Origin: Mycobacteriaceae bacterium
Lineage (GTDB): Bacteria > Pseudomonadota > Gammaproteobacteria > Burkholderiales > Burkholderiaceae_D
Length of the DNA: 63,404 bases
Direction of reading: 5' to 3'
Assembly: GCA_903970145.1 (NCBI GenBank)
Contig: CAJCHO010000125.1
Span: forward strand, 1-63,404
In this document: positions 1-9,750 of the stretch, in pieces
Position numbering within the stretch: position 1 is the first letter of the stretch
Layout of the letters: each line of letters starts with the position of its first letter
Notes under the pieces: generated by a model
The model's database searches: none
What the model was told of the DNA's origin: nothing
Seen by the model: only the letters and a program-made list of their open reading frames with translations
Made by a program: the position numbers and the translations under genes

Positions 1-729
1 TGCCTGGCCGGGAGTGTTGGTCGACCCTGACTGGCGCGCCTTGTCCTCCGCGCGGCGAGCGCGATCGGCCTGTTTTTCAGCGCGTTTTTTGGCAAGCTTT
101 TCGCGCCGCGCCTCGGAATCGGCAATCTGCTGATTGCGATCCGCCTCTTTCTGCGGCGCGGTAGTCGCCGCCTGCGCTGCACGCTTCTGGTCACTGGCAA
201 GCTTGTTTTGTGCGTCGGCCTGCTTGCTCTGATAGCTGGCGACGTGCTGTGCGTCGCTGCTCGCGCGATCCTGCCGCTGTTCGACCGTGTGTGCCGCGTC
301 GGTCTGCTTGGTGTCATAGGTGCTGCGATTGGTGTCACGCTGCGCCGCATTGCTGGCCGCATGCGCGGCCGCATCCTCGGCCTTGTTGGCCCGGTCAAGC
401 GCCTTGGCGTCATAGTCGGCCTTGCGCTTGTAGCGCTTGGCTTCGACTTCCACTTCCTCGATGTCGGCATTGCGTTGCCGCTGCTCGACCTTGAGTTTGT
501 CGATGCAATCCTGCGCGAGGAACTTTTGATAACAGGCGCGCTTGCCGACTGCAAAGTCATAGTCGCTTTGCTGGCGCGCCAGCTGCGCTGCAGCGAGCGC
601 CTGGTCGGCTGCCTCGATTGATTCGATCGAACCTATCGGAAACCGCGTACGCAGCCCGGTGTCGTCGGCATTCGCAAGCAGCGCCACGAGTGCCAGGCCC
701 AGCCCTGCCAGTTGCCATCTCTTGATCAT
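1..729 (-). CDS. Secreted coiled-coil protein of unknown function, 3' end cut off by the window
   Basis: Reading the minus strand from an ATG at 729 gives 243 open codons to base 1 with no stop, so the C-terminus is missing. Residues 1-21 form a signal peptide (MIKRWQLAGLGLALVALLAN). The mature part starts with a short region holding two cysteines (KRACYQKFLAQDCIDKL). It then becomes an almost purely helical stretch rich in Ala, Gln, Lys, Arg, Asp and Glu, like a long periplasmic coiled coil; the last visible part is dominated by KKRAEKQADRARRAEDKARQ. It begins 34 nt after zapE on the same strand and may end the TCA operon. I do not recognise a named family. Translation, signal peptide and coiled-coil character are seen directly; periplasmic location is inferred. 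Confidence 0.7.
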   Translation of the reverse strand, partial: MIKRWQLAGLGLALVALLANADDTGLRTRFPIGSIESIEAADQALAAAQLARQQSDYDFAVGKRACYQKFLAQDCIDKLKVEQRQRNADIEEVEVEAKRYKRKADYDAKALDRANKAEDAAAHAASNAAQRDTNRSTYDTKQTDAAHTVEQRQDRASSDAQHVASYQSKQADAQNKLASDQKRAAQAATTAPQKEADRNQQIADSEARREKLAKKRAEKQADRARRAEDKARQSGSTNTPGQA

Positions 730-763
730 CTTCACATCCTAACCCAGCGAGCCTGTGGCCCGG

Positions 764-1858
764 TCAGAAACGGCTCTGCGCCTCGCGCTGCTCGCTTTGC
801 AGATATTCGAGAGACTGCATCTCGGCGATGCGGCTCACGGTGCGACGGAACTCGGTGGCGAGTACGCCTACCGTGTACAACTCCTCAGGCGCCACTTCGG
901 CTGACATGACCAGTTTGACGCGATGATCGTAGAACACGTCAATCAGCCAGGTGAAGCGTCGTGCTTCCGAAGAACGGGCAGCGCCCATCTGGGGAACCCC
1001 CGAGAGCAGCACCGTGTGAAACCGACCCACCAGTTCGAGATAGTCGTTTTGTGACCGCGGGCCGCCGCACAGCGTAGCAAAATCGAACCAGACTACGCCC
1101 CCCGCGCGCCGCAAGGCGCGAATCTCGCGCGCTTCGATGGTCAGCACCGGATTTTCATCGGGCCCTTCGGCGGCGGCGCTGAATATGCGTGCCAGCTCGA
1201 GTTCGCTGGCGGCATCGGCCGGCGTCAGGTAGCAATGCACGCCCGCAAGGGTGCGCTTGCGATAATCGACACCGCTATCGACGTTGATGATATCCAGACG
1301 ATCCTTGAGCAGCGCTATCGCCGGCAGCATGCGATCGCGATGCAGGCCATCCGGATACAGGTCGTCGGGATGGTAGTTCGAGGTCATCACGAACACCGTG
1401 CCGAGTTCGAACAGCGCCGTCAGGAGTCGGTACAGGATCATCGCATCGGCGATGTCGGAGACATGGAATTCATCAAAGCAGATCAGGCGGTAGCGCTGTG
1501 CGATACGCCGCGCCACCTCGTCAAGCGGATCGACCTCACCCTTGAGTTCATCCAGTTCGGCGTGCACCGCATGCATGAATTCGTGGAAATGCATGCGCGT
1601 CTTGCGACGCACCGGTACCACCGAATAGAAACTGTCCATCAGGAAGCTCTTGCCGCGCCCCACTCCGCCCCACAGGTAGATTCCGCGCGGCACCTCGGCG
1701 ACCGAAATCAGGCGCTTTAGGGCATTGCTGCGCGCCTGGCGGAATTCGACGAATTCTGTATAGAGTTGCTGCAGGCGGGCAATCGCCAGCGCCTGAGCGG
1801 GGTCGGCGACCAGATTGCGCGCAGCAGTCTCGCGCGCGTAATACTGCTCGACGTCCAT
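764..1858 (-). CDS. zapE: Cell division protein ZapE (AFG1-like P-loop ATPase)
   Basis: A 364-residue AFG1/ZapE family ATPase. Walker A is GGVGRGKS at residues 64-71 and Walker B is LICFDEF near 125-131, followed by the family region FHVSDIADAMILYRLL. The C-terminal half contains the typical RFTWLIDVFYDHRVKLVMSA segment. In E. coli ZapE associates with the Z-ring during late division, under stress or low oxygen; the mitochondrial homologue AFG1 helps turn over respiratory-complex subunits. The gene lies 36 nt downstream of lpd at the end of the 2-oxoglutarate dehydrogenase genes, probably co-transcribed with them. Length and motifs are complete. Family assignment is firm; the division role comes from homology. 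Confidence 0.93.
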   Translation of the reverse strand: MDVEQYYARETAARNLVADPAQALAIARLQQLYTEFVEFRQARSNALKRLISVAEVPRGIYLWGGVGRGKSFLMDSFYSVVPVRRKTRMHFHEFMHAVHAELDELKGEVDPLDEVARRIAQRYRLICFDEFHVSDIADAMILYRLLTALFELGTVFVMTSNYHPDDLYPDGLHRDRMLPAIALLKDRLDIINVDSGVDYRKRTLAGVHCYLTPADAASELELARIFSAAAEGPDENPVLTIEAREIRALRRAGGVVWFDFATLCGGPRSQNDYLELVGRFHTVLLSGVPQMGAARSSEARRFTWLIDVFYDHRVKLVMSAEVAPEELYTVGVLATEFRRTVSRIAEMQSLEYLQSEQREAQSRF

Positions 1859-1894
1859 GCTCAGTTGCTGCCAGGCGAATCGATCATGCCTCGG

Positions 1895-3319
1895 TCAGAA
1901 GTTCAGGGCGCGTTTGTCGACCGCCAATGCGGCTTCCTTGGTCGACTCGGACAGCGAGGGATGGGCGTGGCAGATACGCGCGATGTCTTCGCTGGATGCA
2001 CGAAACTCCATTGCCATGACCGCCTCTGCAATAAGCTCGGAGGCGCTTGGGCCGATGATGTGAACGCCCAGCACCTCATCGGTAGCGGCATCGGCAATTA
2101 CCTTGGCAAATCCGGTCGTATCGCCAAGCGCGCGGGCGCGACCGTTCGCGGCGAACGGGAAACTGCCGGCGCGGTAGGCTCGACCTGCCGCCTTCAATGC
2201 CTCCTCGCTCTGGCCGACCCAGGCAATTTCCGGAGAGGTGTAGATGACCCAGGGAATGGTATTGAAGTTGACATGGGGATGCTGTCCGGCGATACGCTCG
2301 GCCACCGCGACGCCTTCTTCTTCGGCCTTGTGTGCGAGCATCGGTCCGCGGACCACGTCACCGATCGCCCATACCCCGGGAAGATTGGTACGGCACTCAT
2401 CGTCGACGGTGATGAAACCCCGCTCGTCGAGCGCAAGGCCGACCGCCGCTGCGCCCAGTCCTTCGGTGTTGGGCACGCGTCCGATGGAAACAATCAGCTT
2501 GTCGACCACCAGTTGCTTGGCCGCAGCGCCCGCGTCCTGATAGTCCACCGTGACTGCTGCACCCTTGGTAACGGCCTTGATGCTAACCCCGGTTTCGATC
2601 TTCAGACCCTGCTTGGTGAACTGCTTTTGCGCTTCGCGCGCCATCTGCCCGTCCACGGTGCCAAGGAAAGCCGGCAAGGCTTCGAGTATGGTCACCTCGG
2701 ATCCGAGGCGCCGCCACACGCTGCCCATCTCGAGCCCGATGACGCCAGCGCCGATGATTCCAAGCCGCTTGGGCACCTCGGGGATCGATAGTGCCCCATC
2801 GTTGGAGAGGATTTGCTTCTCGTCAAACGGGGCCAGCGGCAAAGCCCGCGCATCCGATCCGGTGGCAATGATGAGGTTGCGCGCGATGAGCGTCTCTTCG
2901 GGTGCACCACCGATTGCTATACGGCAGCCATCTGCCGAGGCCTCGCGCAGGGTCGCGGTGGCGTTGAAAAAGCTCACCTTGTTCTTTTTGAAGAGGTAAA
3001 GGATGCCATCATTGTTTTGCGCAACAACCTTTTCCTTGCGCGCCAGCATGCGCGCCAGATCCAGCTGCAGTCCCTGCACGCCGATGCCGTGCTCGGCAAA
3101 GCCGTGGCCGGCGTGCGCAAAAAATTCGGACGACTGCAAGAGGGCCTTGGACGGGATGCAGCCGATGTTGGTACAGGTACCCCCCGGTGCCGGCGTGCCC
3201 TTGGCTGTTTTCCAGCTGTCGACACAGGCCGTCGAGAAGCCTAGCTGGGCGGCGCGAATCGCAGCCACATAACCGCCGGGTCCGGCGCCGATGACGACTA
3301 CATCAAAATTCTTGCTCAT
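1895..3319 (-). CDS. lpdA: Dihydrolipoamide dehydrogenase (E3 of 2-oxoglutarate dehydrogenase)
   Basis: A 474-residue flavoprotein that reoxidises dihydrolipoamide on the E2 subunit and reduces NAD+. The FAD-binding GAGPGG lies at residues 11-16 and the redox-active disulfide is C49/C54 in GGTCTNIGCIPSKAL. The NAD-binding motif GAGVIGLEMGSVW is in the middle, and the C-terminal dimer region carries the catalytic His-Glu pair (CHAHPSLSE). The 16-residue stretch between the FAD strand and the disulfide (WKTAKGTPAPGG) is the form typical of betaproteobacterial OGDH-linked E3. It lies downstream of odhA and odhB with only the small PspC gene between, so it most likely serves the 2-oxoglutarate complex. 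All active-site residues are present. Confidence 0.96.
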   Translation of the reverse strand: MSKNFDVVVIGAGPGGYVAAIRAAQLGFSTACVDSWKTAKGTPAPGGTCTNIGCIPSKALLQSSEFFAHAGHGFAEHGIGVQGLQLDLARMLARKEKVVAQNNDGILYLFKKNKVSFFNATATLREASADGCRIAIGGAPEETLIARNLIIATGSDARALPLAPFDEKQILSNDGALSIPEVPKRLGIIGAGVIGLEMGSVWRRLGSEVTILEALPAFLGTVDGQMAREAQKQFTKQGLKIETGVSIKAVTKGAAVTVDYQDAGAAAKQLVVDKLIVSIGRVPNTEGLGAAAVGLALDERGFITVDDECRTNLPGVWAIGDVVRGPMLAHKAEEEGVAVAERIAGQHPHVNFNTIPWVIYTSPEIAWVGQSEEALKAAGRAYRAGSFPFAANGRARALGDTTGFAKVIADAATDEVLGVHIIGPSASELIAEAVMAMEFRASSEDIARICHAHPSLSESTKEAALAVDKRALNF

Positions 3320-3357
3320 GAATTGATTCTTTAGGTTGGGTTTGCCGCCGACGCGCT

Positions 3358-3684
3358 CTATGAGTCGGCGTTGGGCACGAAGATCCAGAGCAGTACGTAG
3401 GGAATGAAGCCCACCCCTGCAAAGCAGAACGAGAACACGAACAAGAGGCGCCAGAGCCAGCTCTCCATGCCGGTCAGCACCGCGAGCCCACCACAGACTC
3501 CTCCCAGCCAGCGGTCATGCAGCGCGCGCCGGAAATGCCCCAGCGGCACACTTGCCGCTGCTGGCGCAGACTCTGGCGCAGCATTTCCCAATGCACGCGC
3601 CTTGGCCTGAGCATATTCCTGCTCGCTCAGGATTCCCTGGTCGCGCAGCTCCGTGAGCTTGCGAACTTCGTCGGCTACCGACAT
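3358..3684 (-). CDS. Small membrane protein with SHOCT and PspC domains
   Basis: A 108-residue protein. Residues about 5-32 (VRKLTELRDQGILSEQEYAQ) match the SHOCT short-helix module often found at protein termini. An Ala/Pro linker follows. Residues about 53-105 are a PspC domain: HDRWLGGVCGGLAVLTGM, a hydrophobic membrane segment, and VLLWIFVPNADS at the end. PspC proteins are inner-membrane sensors or modulators of the phage-shock response, but no pspA or pspF is nearby. It sits between odhB (10 nt upstream) and lpd (38 nt downstream), inside the 2-oxoglutarate dehydrogenase operon, so it is almost certainly co-expressed with the complex. Any functional link to the dehydrogenase is inference. 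Confidence 0.85.
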   Translation of the reverse strand: MSVADEVRKLTELRDQGILSEQEYAQAKARALGNAAPESAPAAASVPLGHFRRALHDRWLGGVCGGLAVLTGMESWLWRLLFVFSFCFAGVGFIPYVLLWIFVPNADS

Positions 3685-3694
3685 GTCTGTCCCT

Positions 3695-4963
3695 TCAGAT
3701 TTCGAGCAGCAGGCGGGCCGGATCCTCGAGCGCCTCCTTCATGGCAACCAGACCGAGAACGGCTTCGCGTCCGTCGATGATGCGGTGGTCGTAGGACATT
3801 GCCAGATAGTTAATCGGACGGATCACGACCTGGCCATTCTCGGCGACCGGCCGCTCCTTGGTTGCATGTACCCCGAGAATCGCCGACTGCGGTGGATTGA
3901 TGATCGGAGTCGAGAGCATCGAACCGAAGGTTCCACCATTGGAGATCGAGAAGGTTCCCCCAGTGAGTTCTTCGATCGACAGCTTGCCGTCCTTGGCTTT
4001 GGCCCCGAAGTCGGCAATGGTGCGCTCGATGTCCGCAAACGACATCTGGTCGACGTTGCGCAGCACCGGAACCACCAGGCCGCGCGGCGAACCGACGGCG
4101 ATGCCGATGTCGAAATAGCCGTGGTAGACGATATCGGTGCCGTCTACCGAGGCGTTGATGATCGGGTAGCGCTTGAGAGCCGCAACAGCGGCCTTGACGA
4201 AAAAGGACATGAAGCCAAGCTTGACGCCGTGCTCCTTTTCGAAGCGATCCTTGAACTTATTGCGCAGATCCATGACCGGCTGCATGTTCACTTCGTTAAA
4301 GGTCGTCAGGATCGCCGCGGTCGACTGGGACTGGACCAGGCGTTCGGCTATTCGCTGGCGCAACCGTGACATCGGCACGCGCTGTTCGGGACGTCCCTGC
4401 AGCGAGCTGTCCGTGCTGAGCGGAGCCTGCACTTCGGGTGAGGCCCGGCGCACGGGCGCTGCTGCGGCCGGTGCCGGTGGCGCTGCGACCGCTGGTTTGG
4501 CTGCTACTGCTCCGAGTACGTCGCCCTTGGTGATGCGTCCGTCCTTACCACTACCCGGCACCTGGGCAGCGCTCAGATTGTTATCGGCGAGCAGCTTGGC
4601 GGCAGCCGGCATCGCGACGGCAGTTGCAGCCGGTGCCGCAGCCGCCGGGGCGAGGGCAACCGGCGCTGGCGCGGCCGCGGCTGGCGGCGCGGTGCTCGCC
4701 GCGACGGCGACACCGGCCTTGGCGCTGGTGTCGATGTTTGCAATGACCTCCTCGGAGACCACGGTACTGCCGTCCCCCTTGGCGATCGACGCCAGCACTC
4801 CTGCGTCCGGAGCCGGAACTTCGAGAACGACTTTGTCAGTTTCGATCTCGACCAGAATCTCGTCGCGAGCGACGGCATCGCCCGGCTTTTTCTTCCACTG
4901 CAAGAGCGTCCCGTCGGCGACCGATTCCGAGAGCTGCGGGACTTTGACTTCCACCAGGGCCAT
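3695..4963 (-). CDS. odhB: 2-oxoglutarate dehydrogenase E2 (dihydrolipoyllysine succinyltransferase)
   Basis: A 422-residue E2 core protein that passes the succinyl group from E1 to CoA. The lipoyl domain occupies residues 1-76 with K44 in [10 protein letters not shown] as lipoylation site. An Ala/Pro-rich linker follows, then a peripheral subunit-binding domain ([18 protein letters not shown]), a second linker, and the catalytic domain ending with the [13 protein letters not shown] active-site motif. The ATG at 4963 is chosen because a GGAG lies 6 nt upstream; the in-frame TTG four codons earlier would overlap that ribosome-binding site. It follows odhA by 82 nt and precedes the PspC gene by 10 nt. 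Called sucB in enterics. Confidence 0.95.
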   Translation of the reverse strand: MALVEVKVPQLSESVADGTLLQWKKKPGDAVARDEILVEIETDKVVLEVPAPDAGVLASIAKGDGSTVVSEEVIANIDTSAKAGVAVAASTAPPAAAAPAPVALAPAAAAPAATAVAMPAAAKLLADNNLSAAQVPGSGKDGRITKGDVLGAVAAKPAVAAPPAPAAAAPVRRASPEVQAPLSTDSSLQGRPEQRVPMSRLRQRIAERLVQSQSTAAILTTFNEVNMQPVMDLRNKFKDRFEKEHGVKLGFMSFFVKAAVAALKRYPIINASVDGTDIVYHGYFDIGIAVGSPRGLVVPVLRNVDQMSFADIERTIADFGAKAKDGKLSIEELTGGTFSISNGGTFGSMLSTPIINPPQSAILGVHATKERPVAENGQVVIRPINYLAMSYDHRIIDGREAVLGLVAMKEALEDPARLLLEI

Positions 4964-5024
4964 GAATAACTCCAAATTTTCTTTGTCTTCTGGGTTTGCG
5001 CGAACGGGGATGAAATGTCGGGAA

Positions 5025-5040
5025 GCGCCCTCTCGGGCGC
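5025..5040 (-). other. Intergenic hairpin between odhA and odhB
   Basis: GCGCCC at 5025-5030 and GGGCGC at 5035-5040 form a perfect 6-bp stem with a 4-nt loop, starting just after the odhA stop. On the transcribed (minus) strand no run of T follows it, so it does not look like an intrinsic terminator. It may stabilise the odhA 3' end or tune odhA:odhB stoichiometry; this is inference. Confidence 0.45.
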
Positions 5041-5045
5041 CCCGT

Positions 5046-7889
5046 TTATTTCACCAGGACGAGTCCCTTGGCTCGGCCAAACGCGGCCGCGATGAGTGCC
5101 TTTTGCTGCTCCATATGTTTGGAGTAATAGCCGACTGCAGGTGACGCAGACGCCGGACGACCGGCATAGGCGAGCTTTTGCGAGTCTTCCATGCTCTCGA
5201 GCAGGTTGTGCTGGATGTGGAACCAGGCGCCCTGGTTCTGCGGCTCATCCTGCACCCACACCACCTCGGTGGCATGCGGGTATTTCTTTAGCTCGGTCGA
5301 GAAGGCCTTGTGCGGGAACGGATAGAGCTGCTCGACGCGCACGATGGCAACGTCGTCGCGCGCTCCGCGTGCGGCGCGCAGGTCGTAATAGACTTTGCCG
5401 GAGCAGGCCAGCACGCGCTTGACCTTCTTGGGGTCAAGTGGCGCCGTTTCGGGAATGATCGTCTGGAAACCGCCCTTGGCCAGATCCCCGAGGTCCGAGA
5501 CCGCCTCCTTGTGGCGCAAGAGCGACTTGGGCGAGAGGATGATCAGCGGCTTTCTGAACAGGCGGATCATCTGGCGTCGCAGGAGGTGGAAAATCTGCGC
5601 CGGGGTGGTGGGCTGGCACACCTGGATATTATTGTCCGCGCACAGCTGCAAAAAGCGCTCCAGACGCGCCGACGAATGCTCAGGTCCCTGGCCTTCGTAG
5701 CCGTGCGGCAAGAGCATGGTGAGTCCCGAGACCCGGCCCCACTTCACTTCACCGCTGACGATGAACTGATCGATCACCACCTGGGCGCCGTTGACGAAGT
5801 CGCCGAACTGCGCCTCCCAGATGACCAGGGTATTGGGTTCAGCGGCCGAGTAGCCGTATTCAAAGCCGAGCACGGCTTCCTCGGATAGTACCGAGTCGAT
5901 CACCCGGAACGGCGCCTGGGTTTCGGAAACATTGCCAAGCGGCACGTAAATGCCCTGGTCAAAGCGTTCGCGATTCTGGTCGTGCAGCACGGCATGGCGA
6001 TGCGAGAAAGTACCGCGGCCGGAGTCCTGACCGGTAATACGCACCCCGTAACCGGATGCCACCAGGGATGCGAAGGCCAGGTGTTCGCCCATGCCCCAGT
6101 CAAGGGCCAGCTTGCCATCGGCCATGGCTGCCCGGTCGGCGATTACTTTCTCGACCAGCGGGTGCAACTTGAAATTCGAGGGGATGGTCGTAATGCGTTT
6201 GCCAAGGCGCTTTAGCTCAGTGATCGGCACGGCCGTGTCGGCGGCGTCGGTCCATTTCCGATTGAGAAACGGTACCCAGTCGACGGCGTACTTGCTCTTG
6301 AAATTCGACAGGACCGGATCCACGGTCAGTCGGCCTTCATCCATCGCATCGCGAAAGGCCTTGACGTATTCCTCGGGTTCCTGGGCAGTGACCACCGACT
6401 GCAGGGTCAGGCGATCGGCATAGAGCTTGCGCGTACCAGGGTGCTCGGCAATCCGCTTGTACATGAGCGGCTGGGTTACCGAAGGTGTGTCCTGCTCGTT
6501 ATGGCCAAGCTTGCGATAGCAGACAATGTCGACGACCACGTCGCGCTTGAATTCCTTGCGATAGTCCATCGCAATCTGCGTGGCATAGACCACCGCCTCG
6601 GGATCATCGCCGTTCACATGCAGGACCGGCGCCTCGATCATCTTAACCACGTCGGTGCAGTACAGGGTCGAGCGCGAATCGCGCACGTCCGAGGTCGTAA
6701 AGCCGATCTGGTTGTTGATGACGATGTGCACCGTGCCGTGGGTACCGTAGCCACGCGTGAGAGCCAGATTGAGGGTCTCCATGACGACCCCCTGTCCGGC
6801 GAAGGCCGCATCGCCATGCACCTGGATGGGCAGCACCTGGGAGCCGTCGGTATCGCCGCGCCGATCCATACGCGCCTTGGCTGATCCCTCGACGACCGGA
6901 TTGACGATCTCCAGGTGGGAGGGATTGAAAGCCAGCGACAGATGCACCGGGCCGCCGGGCGTGGAGACATCGGACGAGAAGCCCTTGTGGTATTTGACAT
7001 CGCCGGCCGCCAGTTCGTCGCTGGTCTGGCCTTCAAACTCGTGGAACAGGTCGCGCGGCATCTTGCCGAGCACGTTGACCAGCACGTTCAGGCGCCCGCG
7101 GTGCGCCATGGCGATGACGATTTCCTGCACCCCCAGCGCGCCGGCGCGCTGGATCAGTTCATCCATGGAGGCGATGAAACTCTCGCCCCCTTCAAGGGAA
7201 AAGCGCTTCTGGCCGACATATTTGGTCGCGAGATAGCGCTCCAGTCCCTCGGCCGCAGTGAGACGTTCGAGAATGTGCTTTTTCTGGTCGGCGCTGAAGT
7301 TCGGATTGGCGCGCGTCGATTCGAGGCGTTCCTGCAGCCAGCGCTTTTGGGTCGGATCGCTGATGTGCATGTATTCGGCACCGAGCGATCCGCAATAGGT
7401 TTCGCGCAGAGCCGCCACCAGATCACGCAGCGAAGCCTGCTCAAAACCGAAGTAGGTATTGCTCGCCGGATAGATCGTCGCCATGTCGCCTTCGGCGAAA
7501 TCGTAGAAGGCCGGCTCGAGCTCAGGCAGGGACGGACGTTCCCGTCGTTTCAAGGGATCGAGATTGGCCCAGCGGCAGCCGAGATAGCGGTAGGCCGCGA
7601 TGATCTGCTGCACGTACACCTGCTTGCGCGCCAGGGTATCGGCGGCGGCGTTGGGCGGTGTCAGGCGGTGTTCCTTGGCGCGCTGCGCGAATGATTCCAC
7701 GATCGGCGCGTGCGCCACATCGGGTGCTTCGCTGCCGTCGGGTGCCGGCACATGCTGCAACCGGTCAAAGTATTCGCGCCAGCGTTCTGGGACCGATCCG
7801 GGATTGTCGAGATAGGACTCGTAGAGTTCTTCGACATAGGGCGCGTTACCCCCAAACAAATAGGAGTTGCGCTGATACTCTTGCATCAT
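5046..7889 (-). CDS. odhA: 2-oxoglutarate dehydrogenase E1 component
   Basis: About 947 residues, the usual length for the thiamine-diphosphate E1 of the complex, which decarboxylates 2-oxoglutarate and succinylates the E2 lipoyl group. The N-terminus [19 protein letters not shown] is the E2/E3-docking segment typical of OdhA/SucA. The ThDP/Mg site is visible in [18 protein letters not shown] plus [12 protein letters not shown]-type sequence ([13 protein letters not shown]), and the transketolase-like pyrimidine domain has [17 protein letters not shown]. Two adjacent ATGs (7889, 7886) lie 3 and 6 nt after a GGAG, so either could be used; an upstream GTG at 7898 overlaps that ribosome-binding site and is less likely. 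First gene of odhA-odhB-pspC-like-lpd-zapE. Called sucA in enterics. Confidence 0.95.
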   Translation of the reverse strand: MMQEYQRNSYLFGGNAPYVEELYESYLDNPGSVPERWREYFDRLQHVPAPDGSEAPDVAHAPIVESFAQRAKEHRLTPPNAAADTLARKQVYVQQIIAAYRYLGCRWANLDPLKRRERPSLPELEPAFYDFAEGDMATIYPASNTYFGFEQASLRDLVAALRETYCGSLGAEYMHISDPTQKRWLQERLESTRANPNFSADQKKHILERLTAAEGLERYLATKYVGQKRFSLEGGESFIASMDELIQRAGALGVQEIVIAMAHRGRLNVLVNVLGKMPRDLFHEFEGQTSDELAAGDVKYHKGFSSDVSTPGGPVHLSLAFNPSHLEIVNPVVEGSAKARMDRRGDTDGSQVLPIQVHGDAAFAGQGVVMETLNLALTRGYGTHGTVHIVINNQIGFTTSDVRDSRSTLYCTDVVKMIEAPVLHVNGDDPEAVVYATQIAMDYRKEFKRDVVVDIVCYRKLGHNEQDTPSVTQPLMYKRIAEHPGTRKLYADRLTLQSVVTAQEPEEYVKAFRDAMDEGRLTVDPVLSNFKSKYAVDWVPFLNRKWTDAADTAVPITELKRLGKRITTIPSNFKLHPLVEKVIADRAAMADGKLALDWGMGEHLAFASLVASGYGVRITGQDSGRGTFSHRHAVLHDQNRERFDQGIYVPLGNVSETQAPFRVIDSVLSEEAVLGFEYGYSAAEPNTLVIWEAQFGDFVNGAQVVIDQFIVSGEVKWGRVSGLTMLLPHGYEGQGPEHSSARLERFLQLCADNNIQVCQPTTPAQIFHLLRRQMIRLFRKPLIILSPKSLLRHKEAVSDLGDLAKGGFQTIIPETAPLDPKKVKRVLACSGKVYYDLRAARGARDDVAIVRVEQLYPFPHKAFSTELKKYPHATEVVWVQDEPQNQGAWFHIQHNLLESMEDSQKLAYAGRPASASPAVGYYSKHMEQQKALIAAAFGRAKGLVLVK

Positions 7890-8101
7890 TTGCTCCACCT
7901 TTCCCCGAGTTTTTCGGGCTGGATGCGGTTGGCGGGCAGCGGCCCCCCAACCTTCCGCGACACGGCCTCACCGGTTAGCGGACGCTGGTTCGACGACATT
8001 GCGGGCCATCGGCCCGCACCTGATCGACTACTGCAAAACAGAATAGCACTTTCCCGGTGGCGCGGCCCTAGGCCATTGCAGGCACCTCCGGGTACTTCAT
8101 C
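7890..8101 (-). promoter_or_regulatory. gltA-odhA intergenic region with inverted repeat, probable odhA leader
   Basis: This 212-nt gap is the longest inside the minus-strand TCA block after sdhC, so it is the best place for a separate odhA promoter. It holds a perfect inverted repeat, GCGGGCC at 8001-8007 and GGCCCGC at 8011-8017, with a 3-nt loop. No T-run follows on the minus strand, so it is not a convincing terminator for gltA. A TATTCT hexamer on the minus strand near 8040-8045 could be a -10, but I see no good -35. The promoter assignment is inference. Confidence 0.4.
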
Positions 8102-9415
8102 CTAGGTGCGCTTGGCGAGCGGCACGACGTCACGGCGCGGGCTGCCCACGTAGAGCTGGCGCGGACGCCCGATCTTCTGCTCGGGATCCGAAATCATCTC
8201 GTTCCACTGCGCGATCCAGCCGACCGTGCGCGCCAGCGCGAAAATCCCGGTGAATAGCGACACCGGGATGCCGAGCGCCTTTTGCACGATGCCCGAATAG
8301 AAGTCGACATTCGGATAGAGCTTGCGCGAGACGAAATACTCGTCCTCGAGCGCGATCTTCTCGAGTGCCATGGCAAGCTTGAACAGCGGATCGTCGTGCA
8401 GACCGAGCGCCTCGAGCACTTCGTGACAAGTCTCGCGCATGAGCTTGGCGCGCGGATCGTAGTTCTTGTAGACGCGATGGCCAAAGCCCATCAGCTTGAC
8501 GTTGGAAGTCTTGTCTTTGACTTTCTTGATGAACTCGCCAATCTTGGCCACGCCACCCTCGCGCTCGATCTCGAAGAGCATGTTCAGCGCAGCCTCGTTG
8601 GCGCCGCCATGCGCCGGGCCCCACAGACAGGCGATGCCCGCGGCGATGCAGGCAAAGGGGTTGGCGCCCGAGGAGCCGGCCAGACGCACCGTCGATGTCG
8701 AGGCGTTCTGCTCGTGATCGGCGTGCAGGATCAGGATGCGGTCGAGCGCGCGCACGAGGACATCATTGACTTCGTAGTGTTCCGCGGGCGTTGCGAACAT
8801 CATGCGCACGAAGTTGCCGGCGTACGAAAGATCATTGACAGGGTAGACGAAGGGCTGGCCGATGTTGTACTTGTGCGCCATGGCGACCAGAGTCGGCAGC
8901 TTGGCGATCAGGCGGATCGCAGAGACCTCACGATGCTTGGGGTTATTGATGTCCAGCGAGTCGTGATAGAACGATGACAGGGCGCCGACCACTCCGACCA
9001 GCACCGCCATCGGGTGCGCGTCGCGCCTGAATCCGCGAAAAAAGAACTGCATCTGCTCATGCACCATGGTGTGGTGCATGACGGTGAAGTCGAACTCCTG
9101 CTTTTGCGCCGGCGTGGGCAACTCGCCGTTGAGCAGCAGATAGGCGGTCTCGAGAAAGTCGCAATTCTGCGCCAGTTGCTCGATCGGATAGCCGCGATAG
9201 AGCAACTCGCCCTTGTCACCGTCGATGTAGGTGATGGTCGAATTGCACGACGCGGTCGACATGAAGCCCGGATCGTAGGTAAAGGCGCCGGTCTCGCCGT
9301 AGAGCTTGCGGATGTCGATCACGTCCGGCCCGATCGAGCCCTTGTAGGCGGGCAGCTCGATGCTCTTGTTGCCGTTCGAGAAGGAGATGGTGGCGTTGTA
9401 TCCGGCAGGAGTCAT
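8102..9415 (-). CDS. gltA: Citrate synthase, type II
   Basis: A 437-residue hexameric-type bacterial citrate synthase that condenses acetyl-CoA with oxaloacetate. The catalytic triad is recognisable: His in [13 protein letters not shown], His in [14 protein letters not shown], and Asp in YPNVDFYSG. The N-terminal beta-domain ([18 protein letters not shown]) found in type II, NADH-responsive enzymes is present, unlike in the shorter PrpC of this window. It lies 42 nt downstream of sdhE and before odhA, so it is probably read from the sdh promoter. Complete, with no anomalies. Confidence 0.96.
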   Translation of the reverse strand: MTPAGYNATISFSNGNKSIELPAYKGSIGPDVIDIRKLYGETGAFTYDPGFMSTASCNSTITYIDGDKGELLYRGYPIEQLAQNCDFLETAYLLLNGELPTPAQKQEFDFTVMHHTMVHEQMQFFFRGFRRDAHPMAVLVGVVGALSSFYHDSLDINNPKHREVSAIRLIAKLPTLVAMAHKYNIGQPFVYPVNDLSYAGNFVRMMFATPAEHYEVNDVLVRALDRILILHADHEQNASTSTVRLAGSSGANPFACIAAGIACLWGPAHGGANEAALNMLFEIEREGGVAKIGEFIKKVKDKTSNVKLMGFGHRVYKNYDPRAKLMRETCHEVLEALGLHDDPLFKLAMALEKIALEDEYFVSRKLYPNVDFYSGIVQKALGIPVSLFTGIFALARTVGWIAQWNEMISDPEQKIGRPRQLYVGSPRRDVVPLAKRT

Positions 9416-9457
9416 TGCTCGTCCTTTTCTCAGAGAGGGAGGGGGTCTGTACTGCGA

Positions 9458-9730
9458 TTACGCCTGGCGCAGCCCATCAAGGACGCCCCGCATGGCGGTC
9501 GAATCAAGGTCCGCGCCGAGCTGCGTGCGGGCCATGATGAGATCCAGCAAATCATTGTCGGGCAATTCGAGCAAGCTTGCCAGCGCCGCAACTTCGCCGT
9601 CGCTGAGCAAAGCTTCGCGCGCATCCAGATAGCGCGTGATCACCAGATCGTTCTCGAGCAGGCCGCGCCGCGCGCGCCAGCGCAGGCGCCGCCGCTTTTC
9701 GGGATCCGACTGGTGACTCGAGGTGTCCAT
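9458..9730 (-). CDS. sdhE: SdhE flavinylation/assembly factor of succinate dehydrogenase
   Basis: A 90-residue DUF339/SdhE protein that helps attach FAD covalently to SdhA. The diagnostic RRxRRG-type segment is seen as RWRARRGLLENDLVI near residues 17-31, followed by acidic helices (LPDNDLLDLIM) of the small five-helix bundle. The ATG at 9730 is chosen because this N-terminus (MDTSSHQSDPEKRRRL) matches the family and leaves a 20-nt gap after sdhB; a longer reading would run into sdhB. Co-transcribed with sdhB upstream and gltA downstream. In enterics sdhE is unlinked, whereas this location is usual in betaproteobacteria. Confidence 0.92.
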   Translation of the reverse strand: MDTSSHQSDPEKRRRLRWRARRGLLENDLVITRYLDAREALLSDGEVAALASLLELPDNDLLDLIMARTQLGADLDSTAMRGVLDGLRQA

Positions 9731-9750
9731 GTTCGGTAGCGCGAGAAAGC

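Noticed and set aside
8001-8017. Intrinsic terminator after gltA
   Set aside because: The stem is perfect but no T-tract follows on the transcribed strand, and it lies nearer to odhA.
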